This document shows positions 1-6,125 of a stretch of DNA of 7,163 bases, piece after piece; position 1 is the stretch's first letter; every line of letters starts with the position of its first letter. This DNA comes from JAXDLK01 sp034666665. Lineage in GTDB: Bacteria; Desulfobacterota; Binatia; JACPRU01. The notes under the pieces were generated by a model. That model searched no databases and had not been told where the DNA came from. It worked only from the letters and a program-made list of their open reading frames with translations. Position numbers and translations under genes: made by a program. Location of the stretch: NCBI GenBank assembly GCA_034666665.1, contig JAXDLK010000372.1, positions 1 to 7,163 on the forward strand. The letters run 5' to 3'.

Positions 1-1
1 G

Positions 2-172
2 GAGTCGCGGAAGTCGGTGAACGCCTGTCCGTCCGATCTGCCGACTCCCACGCCCGCCGAGCCGACGCCCATCCCATGCCTGGCGCAAGGAACATCGTGC
101 GCGGCCGACAGCCAGCCGTGTTGCGAGGGACTCACGTGCAACACGGTGGTCGGGGCGTGCGAGCCGCTCTGA
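2..172 (+). CDS. C-terminal end of a cysteine-rich protein with a knottin-like module (5' end outside window)
   Basis: The window opens inside this reading frame and shows its last 56 residues before TGA at 170-172. A Pro/Thr-rich linker (TPTPAEPTPIP, visible residues 15-25) leads into a compact module with cysteines at visible residues 26, 33, 40, 41, 46 and 53. The spacing is C-x6-C-x6-CC-x4-C-x6-C, the classic arrangement of inhibitor-cystine-knot peptides. A further Cys at residue 9 lies before the linker. Disulfide-rich modules of this kind are normally extracytoplasmic, so I infer a secreted or surface protein in which the knot is a C-terminal appendage on a flexible linker. The upstream domains are not visible and the function cannot be named. 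Frame 1 is also open here, but the regular cysteine spacing and the linker make frame 2 the coding frame. The gene converges on the minus-strand gene that ends at 480. Confidence 0.72.
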   Translation, partial: ESRKSVNACPSDLPTPTPAEPTPIPCLAQGTSCAADSQPCCEGLTCNTVVGACEPL

Positions 173-420
173 AGCACGTCGACTAGGTCCGCGCTCGTTC
201 TTGCCGGCGGCAACCGCTGCGCGATCTCGCCCGCGCGGGGGAGATGCGCGTGCGCCGTCGACGCCGGCAGAGACGAACGTCCGATCGCGCGTCTTGCTTT
301 CCGGACGGGAGAGGTGAGGGGCGCATTCGGGGCCGGCAGCGCGTCGGTGGGAGACATGCGCCCCGTCGAGGCGCGATGGTGCGCGGGAAGTACCGCCCGC
401 CGGTCCAGAGCCCGCGAGAC
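173..420. other. Intergenic stretch with no convincing gene
   Basis: The stretch lies between two convergent genes. Open frames here on both strands are Arg/Pro-rich, low-complexity translations with no recognisable motif, no good ribosome binding site and no signal peptide. They look like by-products of GC-rich composition. Apart from the hairpin at 219-249 I see no structured element, promoter or repeat. Confidence 0.6.
219..249. repeat. Imperfect inverted repeat (hairpin) downstream of the knottin-like gene
   Basis: Pairing reads GCGC (219-222) with GCGC (246-249), ATCTC (224-228) with GAGAT (241-245), and CCC (230-232) with GGG (237-239). The loop is GCGC, with one bulge and one mismatch. 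It begins 46 nt after the stop codon at 172 and has no T-tract, so it is at most a Rho-independent-like or RNA-stabilising 3' hairpin for the upstream gene. GC-rich DNA yields such pairings by chance. Confidence 0.3.
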
Positions 421-423
421 AAG

Positions 424-454
424 AAAAAAGGGGAGCGGCCGAAGCCGCTCCCCT
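424..454 (-). terminator. Rho-independent terminator with UUCG tetraloop
   Basis: Read on the minus strand, the stem GGGGAGCGGC (453-444) is followed by the loop TTCG (443-440), the perfect complement GCCGCTCCCC (439-430) and six T residues (429-424). The ten-base-pair GC stem, UUCG tetraloop and U-tract are all canonical; a further A-T pair (454/429) extends the stem. It starts 26 nt after the stop codon of the minus-strand gene ending at 480, so it terminates that gene. The plus-strand reading has an A-run before the stem and no T-run after it, so it should act in one direction only. Confidence 0.93.
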
Positions 455-479
455 CGTAGACCGATCGAAGTCGATCCGA

Positions 480-1067
480 TTAGTTGCCGTAAGCCAGTGC
501 ACCGGAGAACGTGGCGCTGGTGAGGGCGCCGCCATTGCCGGCAGGAGGCGCATCGCACTGGGCGAGGGCGTTCTGCACCGTCGCCTGGTCGAACAGCAGG
601 GTGTACGCCCAGCCGTTCGTCGAAGGGGTGCCCGTATCACCGGTACAGTTGATGCCGGTGCAACGGCCGCTGAACGTGGACTGGTCGATGGGCGCCCCGT
701 CCTTGCAAGCGGGCTGACCCTTCGTCGGGCTCGTCGGGCGCGGATCCTCTTCCCAGCAATCGCCCGCGCAGATCACGCCGCCGCCCGTGTGGGCATTGGC
801 AGAGCAGGTCGCGCCGGTGATCTGGCCCTTCGAGCAAACCTTCGTGCCCTTCGCGAGGCCCGACCCCTGGCAATTCGCCAGCGTTCCCTTGAACGTGAAG
901 CTGAGGCTCGCCGGAGCCAGGGGGGTCGCCGTAGCCGGAATCCCGCCGTCCCTGAGTTGGGCCACGCCGCCCTGCACCTGGCAGATGTTGCCGCTCTGAG
1001 CCATCGCATCCTTCGCCACGAAGGCGAGGGCGAGGCCCGCCACCAATGAAAGCACTACCTTCTTCAT
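480..1067 (-). CDS. Secreted ten-cysteine protein, function unknown
   Basis: A 195-residue protein that I do not recognise as a known family. The start at 1067 is chosen over an in-frame ATG at 1199 because MKK plus a hydrophobic stretch (residues 4-18) and an AMA/Q site near residue 23 form a clean Sec signal peptide, and GGAGG (1080-1076) sits 8 nt upstream. The mature chain holds ten cysteines (29, 66, 78, 88, 100, 104, 121, 136, 141, 171), an even number consistent with five disulfides, and is rich in Gly, Thr, Ser and Ala. SFTFKGTLANCQGSG (56-70) and TFSGALAY near the C-terminus look like beta-strands, suggesting a small disulfide-stabilised beta fold. There is no lipobox and no later membrane segment, so it is probably periplasmic or released. 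It is monocistronic, with its own promoter and terminator, which suggests a well-expressed stand-alone product. Confidence 0.85.
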   Translation of the reverse strand: MKKVVLSLVAGLALAFVAKDAMAQSGNICQVQGGVAQLRDGGIPATATPLAPASLSFTFKGTLANCQGSGLAKGTKVCSKGQITGATCSANAHTGGGVICAGDCWEEDPRPTSPTKGQPACKDGAPIDQSTFSGRCTGINCTGDTGTPSTNGWAYTLLFDQATVQNALAQCDAPPAGNGGALTSATFSGALAYGN

Positions 1068-1253
1068 GTTGTCTCCCTCCTCGGAGATTGGGGGTCTCGC
1101 CCCCTGCATCGTGAATTTTGCCGAAGCTCTTCGGCTGCCCATGGCCCTCGCCACCGCCTCCGGGAAGGAGGGAGGTGCGAGATGCCGCCGATCACCCACG
1201 GACGTCGGCTCTCTCGACCGATCGCCTTGGTCCTGTCACTGAATTTGAGTACC
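1068..1253 (-). promoter_or_regulatory. Long 5' leader with two hairpins upstream of the ten-cysteine protein gene
   Basis: If transcription starts just downstream of the predicted -10 box (1260-1265), the mRNA has a leader of about 185 nt. It contains a perfect 7-bp inverted repeat (GCCGAAG/CTTCGGC, 1120-1135; more likely a 6-bp stem with a 4-nt loop) and a 5-bp G5/C5 hairpin (1090-1104) that ends about 10 nt before the ribosome binding site at 1080-1076. The upstream extension of the reading frame to 1199 lies inside this leader and has no secretory N-terminus. I could not match it to a known riboswitch class. Regulation by structure near the ribosome binding site is possible but unproven. 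Confidence 0.35.
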
Positions 1254-1262
1254 TGCTGAATT
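1232..1262. repeat. Direct repeat CCTG...CTGAATT overlapping the promoter
   Basis: On the plus strand CCTG-TCA-CTGAATT (1232-1245) is followed by CCTG-CTGAATT (1252-1262). The 7-bp CTGAATT cores start 17 bp apart. The second copy overlaps the -10 hexamer of the minus-strand promoter and the first covers the predicted start of its transcript, a position suited to a repressor. Two short copies could also be coincidence in a locally A/T-rich patch. Confidence 0.3.
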
Positions 1263-1286
1263 AGAGAACAGACGGCGGGCTGTCAA
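1260..1286 (-). promoter_or_regulatory. Sigma70-type promoter for the ten-cysteine protein gene
   Basis: On the minus strand a perfect -35 hexamer TTGACA (1286-1281) is followed after 15 nt by TCTAAT (1265-1260), which matches TATAAT at five of six positions. The 15-nt spacer is shorter than the optimal 17. The region upstream of the -35 (AAATTAAT) is A/T-rich, unlike the surrounding GC-rich DNA, and could help RNA polymerase binding. No other sequence near the gene looks as promoter-like. Confidence 0.55.
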
Positions 1287-1301
1287 CGATTAATTTCGAC
1301 G

Positions 1302-1505
1302 ATGACGACTGAGCTCCCATTCGTTTCGGTGGTCGTGCCCATGCGAGACGAGGTGCGACACATTCGCGGCTGCCTCGGGAGCTTGCTGCGTCAGGACTAC
1401 CCGCGAGACCGGCTCGAGATCATCGTCGCCGAGGAGGATCGCAAGACGAATCGGGGGATGGCGACGCTCCCGTCCGAACTGGCTTCGCCCGGACCGCCCC
1501 GATAG
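1302..1505 (+). pseudogene. Truncated, frameshifted family 2 glycosyltransferase N-terminus
   Basis: The first 43 residues are a recognisable GT2 (GT-A fold) start: FVSVVVPMRDEVRHIRGCLG (7-26), then SLLRQDYPRDRLEIIVA (27-43). This is the first beta strand, helix and second strand that bind the nucleotide-sugar. A GT2 enzyme should continue with a D-G-G/D-S-x-D-x-S/T motif. The reading frame instead runs into an unrelated tail and stops at 1503-1505. In the frame two bases further on, DNA from 1433 reads GGSQDES, so restoring one base in the GA(n) codon at 1431-1432 gives EIIVADGGSQDES. After that motif nothing GT2-like follows, and the catalytic region of about 200 residues is missing. I therefore call it a gene remnant with a frameshift and a 3' deletion. 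No clear ribosome binding site precedes the ATG. A sequencing or assembly error at the junction is the main alternative. Confidence 0.75.
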
Positions 1506-1516
1506 AGTTTCCGCCG

Positions 1517-3262
1517 GTGCGGCGGCTCTACTTCTACATGGCGCGGTATCGGCGGCAGTACGCCGTCGGGTTCCTCTGCCTCCTCGCGACCGCGACGATG
1601 GCGATGCTGATCCCGTACCTCCTGAAGCACGCCGTCGAGGTGATCGAGCACGACCGCGACCTCCGCTTCCTCGGCTACTACGCGCTGGCGATCGTCGCGC
1701 TGGCGGTCGCCCAGGGCGTCGTCAGGACGTGCTCGCGGGCGATCATCTTCAACATCGGCCGAGACATCGAGTACGACCTCCGGAACGACCTCTTCGCTCA
1801 TCTCGAGCGTCTGTCGCCGAGCTACTACCAGCGACAGCAGACGGGCGACCTGATGTCGCGGCTGGTGAACGACATCACCGCCGTTCGCATGATGCTCGGG
1901 CCCGGCATCCTGAACTTCGTCAACACGCCCGTCTACTACGCCTACGCGGTCACGATCATGATGATGATCGACGTCCGCCTGACGCTGCTCTCGCTGACCG
2001 CGTATCCGCTCGTGCTGTGGATCGTGAAGCGCTTCAGCCGGAACCTGATGGAGCGGACGCTCAAGGTCCAGGAAGGGCTCGCCGAGCTCTCGACCCGCGT
2101 CCAGGAGAACCTGAGCGGCATCGCGGTGGTGAAGGCGTACGCGCTCGAGAATGCGGAGATCGAGCGCTTCCGGGCGCTGAACGACGAGTTCCAGCGGCGG
2201 AGCCTCGAGCTCGCGCGCGTCCGCGGGCTGATCATGCCGGTGATGAAGGTGGTGTCGAACGCAGGGATCCTGGTCGTCCTCTGGTACGGCGGCCGCCAGG
2301 TGATGCTCGGCCGCATCTCGCTCGGCGACGTGGTGGCGTTCATCTCGTACCTCCACCTGCTCGCCTGGCCGACGATGGCGATGGGCTGGATGCTTTCGAT
2401 CCTGCAACGCGGGCGCGCGGCTCTCCAGCGGCTCGAGGAGATCTTCGCGGCCGAACCGGAGATCGTCGGACCGCCCGCCGACGGCGAAGCGCCGATCGCG
2501 CGTGGAGACGTCGCATTCGAAGGCGTGTCGTTCGCCTACCCGACCGCGCGCCGGTCGCCGACGGTGCTCTCGAACGTGACGCTGCGGATCGACGCCGGAT
2601 CGACCGTGGCGGTGGTCGGCCGGACGGGTGCGGGGAAGACGAGCCTGGTGAGCCTGATCCCCCGCCTGTTCGACGCGTCGGCCGGATCGGTGCGCGTCGA
2701 CGGCCGCGACGTTCGCGCGATCTCGCTGGCGACGCTGCGGCGGGCACTCGGCGTCGTGCCGCAGGATCCGTTCCTGTTCTCCACCTCGGTCCGCGAGAAC
2801 GTCGCCTATGGTCTCGCTCCCGGTCCGGACGTCGATGAAAAGGTGCAGTGGGCGGTGGACGTCGCCGGCCTCGAGGACGACCTCGCGGCGCTGCCGCGCG
2901 GGCTCGACACCCCGGTCGGCGAGCGAGGCATCACCCTTTCCGGAGGCCAGAAGCAGCGCGTGACGCTCGCGCGCGCGCTGGTGATCGATCCGCAGGTCCT
3001 GGTGCTCGATGACGCCCTCTCCAGCGTCGACAGCGAAACCGAGGGGCGGATCTTGAGTCGCCTGCGCGCGGCGTTCCCCGACCGTACCTGCGTGCTCACG
3101 TCCCATCGGCTGTCCACGCTCAAGAACGCGGACCGGATCGTCGTGCTCGAGGAGGGCGAGGTGGTGGAGACGGGGACGCACGGAGAGCTCCTCCGCCGCG
3201 GTGGCGTCTACGCCGAGATCTTCCAGGAGCGGATGATCGAGGACGAGCTCGAGGCCTCATGA
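1517..3262 (+). CDS. ABC exporter half-transporter, degenerate-Walker-B subunit (BmrC/TM287-like)
   Basis: A 581-residue fused membrane/ATPase subunit of a type IV (type I exporter fold) ABC transporter in the inner membrane. Residues 1-300 form the six-helix domain, with hydrophobic spans near 15-37, 51-71, 132-150, 153-172, 243-260 and 272-296. The ATPase domain has Walker A GRTGAGKTS (368-376), Q-loop Gln416, signature LSGGQ (474-478), Walker B LVLDD (495-499) and H-loop His530. Asp499 replaces the catalytic Glu while the signature is intact. This is the pattern of the non-catalytic partner in heterodimeric exporters; by my recollection BmrC has Asp at the equivalent position 500. The GTG start at 1517 keeps the conserved RRLYFYMARYRRQY start before the first helix; ATG at 1538 is the alternative, and no strong ribosome binding site decides between them. 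The stop overlaps the next start (ATGA), implying translational coupling. Substrate unknown: drugs, lipids or peptides are all possible. Confidence 0.95.
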   Translation: MRRLYFYMARYRRQYAVGFLCLLATATMAMLIPYLLKHAVEVIEHDRDLRFLGYYALAIVALAVAQGVVRTCSRAIIFNIGRDIEYDLRNDLFAHLERLSPSYYQRQQTGDLMSRLVNDITAVRMMLGPGILNFVNTPVYYAYAVTIMMMIDVRLTLLSLTAYPLVLWIVKRFSRNLMERTLKVQEGLAELSTRVQENLSGIAVVKAYALENAEIERFRALNDEFQRRSLELARVRGLIMPVMKVVSNAGILVVLWYGGRQVMLGRISLGDVVAFISYLHLLAWPTMAMGWMLSILQRGRAALQRLEEIFAAEPEIVGPPADGEAPIARGDVAFEGVSFAYPTARRSPTVLSNVTLRIDAGSTVAVVGRTGAGKTSLVSLIPRLFDASAGSVRVDGRDVRAISLATLRRALGVVPQDPFLFSTSVRENVAYGLAPGPDVDEKVQWAVDVAGLEDDLAALPRGLDTPVGERGITLSGGQKQRVTLARALVIDPQVLVLDDALSSVDSETEGRILSRLRAAFPDRTCVLTSHRLSTLKNADRIVVLEEGEVVETGTHGELLRRGGVYAEIFQERMIEDELEAS

Positions 3263-5136
3263 AAGGCCGCCCGGGACTCTCGTCCGCGCTGGACGCGTCG
3301 CCCAACGGGGCTGACCGATCGAAAAAGACTCCCGACCCCTTTTTCCAGCGGGACGAGATCAGCGGCAAGGCCTACGACATCCGCCTGATGTGGCGGCTCT
3401 GGGCGTACGTGCGGCCCTATCGCCGGACCTTTCTGCTCTCCGTCGTGTCGCTGATCGCCGCCACGCTCGCGTTGCTGGTTCAGCCGTACCTCCTCAAGAT
3501 CGGCATCGATCGCTATCTCGCGACCCGCGACTTCGCCGGGCTGACGCGGACGGCGATCCTCTTCATCGTCGCCACCGTGGCCGAGCTCGCGTTCTTCTAC
3601 CAGCAGTACTACCTGACCATGGTCGTCGCGCAGCGCGCGCTCTCCGATCTCCGGATCGCCGTGTTCGCGCACCTGCAGCAGCTCCCGGTCAGCTTCTTCG
3701 ACCGGAACCCCGTCGGCCGGCTGGTGACGCGCATGACGACGGACGTCGACGTCATCAACGAGATGTTCGCCGCCGGCGCGCTGACGATCTTCATGGACGG
3801 GCTGACGCTCCTCGGGATCATCGCCGTGCTCTTCGCGCTCGACGCCCGGCTCGCGCTCGTGACGCTGTCGATGATGCCGGTGATGGTGCTGGCGATCGAC
3901 TTCTTCCGCGTGCGTGCCCGCGTCTCCTATCGCCGCATCCGCGAGCAGATCGCGCGCATCAACGCGTTCCTGCAGGAAGCGATCTCCGGGATGACGGTGA
4001 TCCAGCTCTTCGTCCGCGAGAAGCGGACGTTCGAGGAGTTCGACCGGCTGAACGAATCCCACCGCGAGGCGAATCACCTCTCGAACCTGTACGAGGCGGC
4101 GCTCTTCTCGCTCGTCGAGGCGGTGAGCTCGATCTCGGTCGCGCTCACGGTGTGGTACGCGGGCGGCCGCATCGTCGCCGGCGCGATCGCCTTCGGCACG
4201 CTGGTCGCGTTCGTCGAGTACGTGCAGAAGTTCTTCGTGCCGATCCGCGACTTCTCCACGAAGTATGCGGTGATGCAGTCGGCGATGGCGGCGGCGGAGC
4301 GGGTGTTCGCGCTGCTCGACACGCCCACGGTCTCGGACGCGGACCGGACGTACGCTCCGGCGCGAGTCGAGGGACGCGTCGAGTTCGATCACGTGTGGTT
4401 CGCCTACCGCGGCGACGAGTGGGTGCTGCGCGACGTCACCTTCCACGTGGATCCCGGCGAGACCGTGGCGATCGTCGGCGCCACCGGCTCCGGAAAGACG
4501 ACCTTGATCAAGCTGCTCGCCGGATTCTACGCGCCGGGGCGCGGCGCGGTCCGGATCGACGGCGTCGACGTGTGCGAGTGGCGCCTCGACGCGCTCCGGC
4601 GAAACGTCGGCATGGTGCTTCAGGACGTGACGGTCTTCAGCGGCGACGTCGCCTGGAACGTGACCCTCGGGCGGCCGGACATCGACCGCGCGCGCATGGA
4701 GGCGGCGGCGCGGACGGTGCACGCGCACCGGTTCATCACGCGGTTGCCGCGGGGATACGACGAGCCGGTCCGCGAGCGCGGCAACAACTTCTCGACCGGA
4801 CAGCGCCAGCTTCTGTCGTTCGCACGCGCGCTGGCCCACGACCCGGCCATCCTGGTGCTCGACGAGGCGACGTCGAGCGTCGACCCGGACACCGAAGGCC
4901 TGATCCAGGACGCGCTCGAGAAGCTCCTCCAGGGCCGCACGGCGATCCTGATCGCCCATCGCCTCTCGACGATCGAGCGCGCGGACCGGATCGTCGTCAT
5001 CCACCGCGGCGAGGTGCGGGAGATCGGCACCCATGCGGAGCTCCTCGCCCGCGGGGGCATCTACGCGAAGCTCCACCGCCTGCAGTTCGTCGCAGCCGAG
5101 GCCGATCCGCCCGCCGGCTCGCGCGTCGGCGCTTGA
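3259..5136 (+). CDS. ABC exporter half-transporter, catalytic subunit (BmrD/TM288-like)
   Basis: A 625-residue partner of the preceding subunit. Residues 1-35 are an unusual polar extension. Residues 36-50 (GKAYDIRLMWRLWAY) match the conserved elbow helix at the start of this subfamily. A six-helix membrane domain runs to about 335, followed by the ATPase: Walker A GATGSGKTT (407-415), Q-loop Gln455, signature FSTGQ (511-515), Walker B LVLDE with Asp535 and catalytic Glu536, D-loop SSVD, and His567 in AHRLST. The Glu is present but the signature departs from LSGGQ. The one competent ATP site should therefore combine this Walker A/B with the partner's LSGGQ, leaving a degenerate second site. 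The 4-nt overlap with the upstream gene favours equimolar synthesis. The extension contains KKTPDPFFQ (22-30), encoded by the short inverted repeat at 3321-3345. No other Met lies between residue 1 and the conserved elbow helix, so ATG 3259 is kept. Confidence 0.95.
   Translation: MKGRPGLSSALDASPNGADRSKKTPDPFFQRDEISGKAYDIRLMWRLWAYVRPYRRTFLLSVVSLIAATLALLVQPYLLKIGIDRYLATRDFAGLTRTAILFIVATVAELAFFYQQYYLTMVVAQRALSDLRIAVFAHLQQLPVSFFDRNPVGRLVTRMTTDVDVINEMFAAGALTIFMDGLTLLGIIAVLFALDARLALVTLSMMPVMVLAIDFFRVRARVSYRRIREQIARINAFLQEAISGMTVIQLFVREKRTFEEFDRLNESHREANHLSNLYEAALFSLVEAVSSISVALTVWYAGGRIVAGAIAFGTLVAFVEYVQKFFVPIRDFSTKYAVMQSAMAAAERVFALLDTPTVSDADRTYAPARVEGRVEFDHVWFAYRGDEWVLRDVTFHVDPGETVAIVGATGSGKTTLIKLLAGFYAPGRGAVRIDGVDVCEWRLDALRRNVGMVLQDVTVFSGDVAWNVTLGRPDIDRARMEAAARTVHAHRFITRLPRGYDEPVRERGNNFSTGQRQLLSFARALAHDPAILVLDEATSSVDPDTEGLIQDALEKLLQGRTAILIAHRLSTIERADRIVVIHRGEVREIGTHAELLARGGIYAKLHRLQFVAAEADPPAGSRVGA
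3321..3345. repeat. Short inverted repeat GAAAAAG-N11-CTTTTTC, resembling a dispersed repeat, inside a coding region
   Basis: GAAAAAG (3321-3327) and CTTTTTC (3339-3345) are perfect complements around the 11-nt loop ACTCCCGACCC. The block GACTCCCGACCCCTTTTTCC is a sequence I recall recurring in high-GC environmental genomes, where other frames translate to strings such as NDSRPLF. Here it is read as KKTPDPFF in the N-terminal extension of the second ABC subunit, just before the conserved part begins. Its homopolymeric A and T runs stand out in otherwise GC-rich DNA. The inverted repeat is seen directly; membership of a dispersed repeat family is recollection. Confidence 0.5.
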
Positions 5137-5140
5137 TCGC

Positions 5141-5156
5141 GGCCGCGGGCGCGGCC
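5141..5156. repeat. Short GC hairpin after the ABC gene pair
   Basis: GGCCGC (5141-5146) and GCGGCC (5151-5156) flank the loop GGGC, starting 4 nt after the stop codon of the second ABC gene. The sequence that follows (ATATTCGCC) has no T-run, so it is a poor intrinsic terminator. It may attenuate or mark an mRNA processing point between the transporter pair and the next gene. Chance is likely at this GC content. Confidence 0.3.
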
Positions 5157-5196
5157 ATATTCGCCTGACCGGGCGCGATGCCGTACGAGAGACCGC

Positions 5197-6123
5197 ATGG
5201 AGCCGCGTGAGATCCTCGCCTGGGTTCTGGCGGGCCTCTCTCTCCTCGGAGGTGGCATCGTCTGGGCGACTCGGACCTCGGCGCCTGCGCCCGGCGTGAT
5301 GCGTACGGCCGAGGAGAACCGCGCTCTCGATGCGGAGAATCGCCGTCTCGAGAGCACCGTCTCGGAGCTCCGGGGCGAGCAGATGACGCTCCGGGGTGAG
5401 CTCGACCGGCTGCTCCAGCAGGTCCGCAGCCACGCGACCGCTGCTGCGGCGCCGTCGGGCACACCACCGGCCGGCACGGCTCCGCCCGGAGAGTCGGCTC
5501 CCGGAGAGCTCGGTACTCGCGCGCACGAAGCGGTGGCGGACCTCGATTCACTCTATGGCCAGCTCGCGAGCGGCACGGGTGGCGGCATGAAGGGGATCTT
5601 CGACCGCATCTCGCAGCTCCAGGCGATGGGTCCCGAAGCGCTGCCGGCGATGAAGGACGCCTTCCGCGATGCCACCGACCCCGGTACCCGGCGGGTGCTC
5701 GCCTCGATCATCGCCACCCGCGGAGGTCCCGAGGAACAGCAGTTCCTGATCGCCGCCGCCGAACGCGAGACCGAGCCCGCGATGAAGGAAGCGTACCTGT
5801 CGAACGCGTCAATGATGGGCGGCGAGGGCAAGGCCTCGGCGCAGGCCGGCCTCGGTGAGCTGATGAAAGCGCAGGACCCGCAGGCGAGAGCGCAGGCGCT
5901 TCGCGGCATGGTGGACTTGTCGGATCCGGGTGTCGCCTCCGCCGTGCAGTCGACGCTCGCGTCCGATCCGAACGAGGACGTCCGTCTCGCCGCGTTCGGA
6001 GCGCTGATCCGGGCCGGCGAGACGCGCGACGAGGCCTACCGGATGGCTCTCGCCGATCCCTCGCCGCGGGTCCGGGAGATCGCCGAGTGCCGGCAGCGCC
6101 TCGAGCAAGTCCCGGGTCTCTGA
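5197..6123 (+). CDS. Membrane-anchored coiled-coil / HEAT-like repeat protein
   Basis: A 308-residue protein with one N-terminal hydrophobic span (residues 7-25, AWVLAGLSLLGGGIVWA) and no cleavage site, so it should be anchored in the inner membrane with the bulk outside the cytoplasm or, less likely, inside it. Residues 37-77 form a heptad-like coiled coil (AENRRLESTVSELRGEQMTL within it). Residues 78-107 are a Pro/Ala/Gly linker. Residues 108-305 are a run of amphipathic helix pairs, for example PEALPAMKDAF, DPQARAQALRGMVDL, NEDVRLAAFGALIRAG and SPRVREIAE, the spacing and D-x-x-V-R/A-R-x-x-A-x-x-A-L feel of HEAT or PBS-lyase-like repeats. Such solenoids bind proteins, and no catalytic motif is visible. 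It begins 60 nt after the ABC pair and ends 2 nt before the aminopeptidase start, so it is probably co-transcribed. A scaffold or regulator for either neighbour is a reasonable guess. The ribosome binding site (GAGAG) is weak. Confidence 0.85.
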   Translation: MEPREILAWVLAGLSLLGGGIVWATRTSAPAPGVMRTAEENRALDAENRRLESTVSELRGEQMTLRGELDRLLQQVRSHATAAAAPSGTPPAGTAPPGESAPGELGTRAHEAVADLDSLYGQLASGTGGGMKGIFDRISQLQAMGPEALPAMKDAFRDATDPGTRRVLASIIATRGGPEEQQFLIAAAERETEPAMKEAYLSNASMMGGEGKASAQAGLGELMKAQDPQARAQALRGMVDLSDPGVASAVQSTLASDPNEDVRLAAFGALIRAGETRDEAYRMALADPSPRVREIAECRQRLEQVPGL

Positions 6124-6125
6124 AG

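Noticed and set aside
183..523. Overlapping small open frames in the 5' intergenic region on both strands
   Set aside because: Arg-rich translations without ribosome binding sites or motifs; one reads through the terminator hairpin and the 3' end of the real minus-strand gene.
1068..1199. Upstream in-frame extension of the ten-cysteine protein to an ATG at 1199
   Set aside because: It would bury the signal peptide 44 residues inside the protein; the ATG at 1067 has a strong GGAGG at correct distance and a normal MKK secretory start.
1245..1301. Possible plus-strand promoter (TTGAGT at 1245-1250) for the glycosyltransferase remnant and exporter genes
   Set aside because: No acceptable -10 hexamer at a suitable distance; the A/T-rich patch is better explained by the minus-strand promoter.
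1397..3181. Long minus-strand open frame opposite the first ABC gene
   Set aside because: His/Arg/Asp-rich low-complexity translation with no motifs; it mirrors the codon bias of the plus-strand transporter, whose Walker, signature and H-loop motifs are unambiguous.
3321..3345. Intrinsic terminator between the two ABC genes
   Set aside because: The stem is seven base pairs of mostly A-T around an 11-nt loop, it lies within the coding region, and the T-run is part of the stem, so it does not fit a Rho-independent terminator.
3390..5168. Alternative plus-strand frame inside the second ABC gene
   Set aside because: Arg/Ala/Asp-rich shadow frame without any ABC or other motif, fully contained in a verified gene.
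3208..5526. Very long minus-strand open frame opposite the second ABC gene and the start of the HEAT-like gene
   Set aside because: Same antisense artefact of GC-rich third positions; composition is dominated by Arg, Asp and His and no domain is visible.
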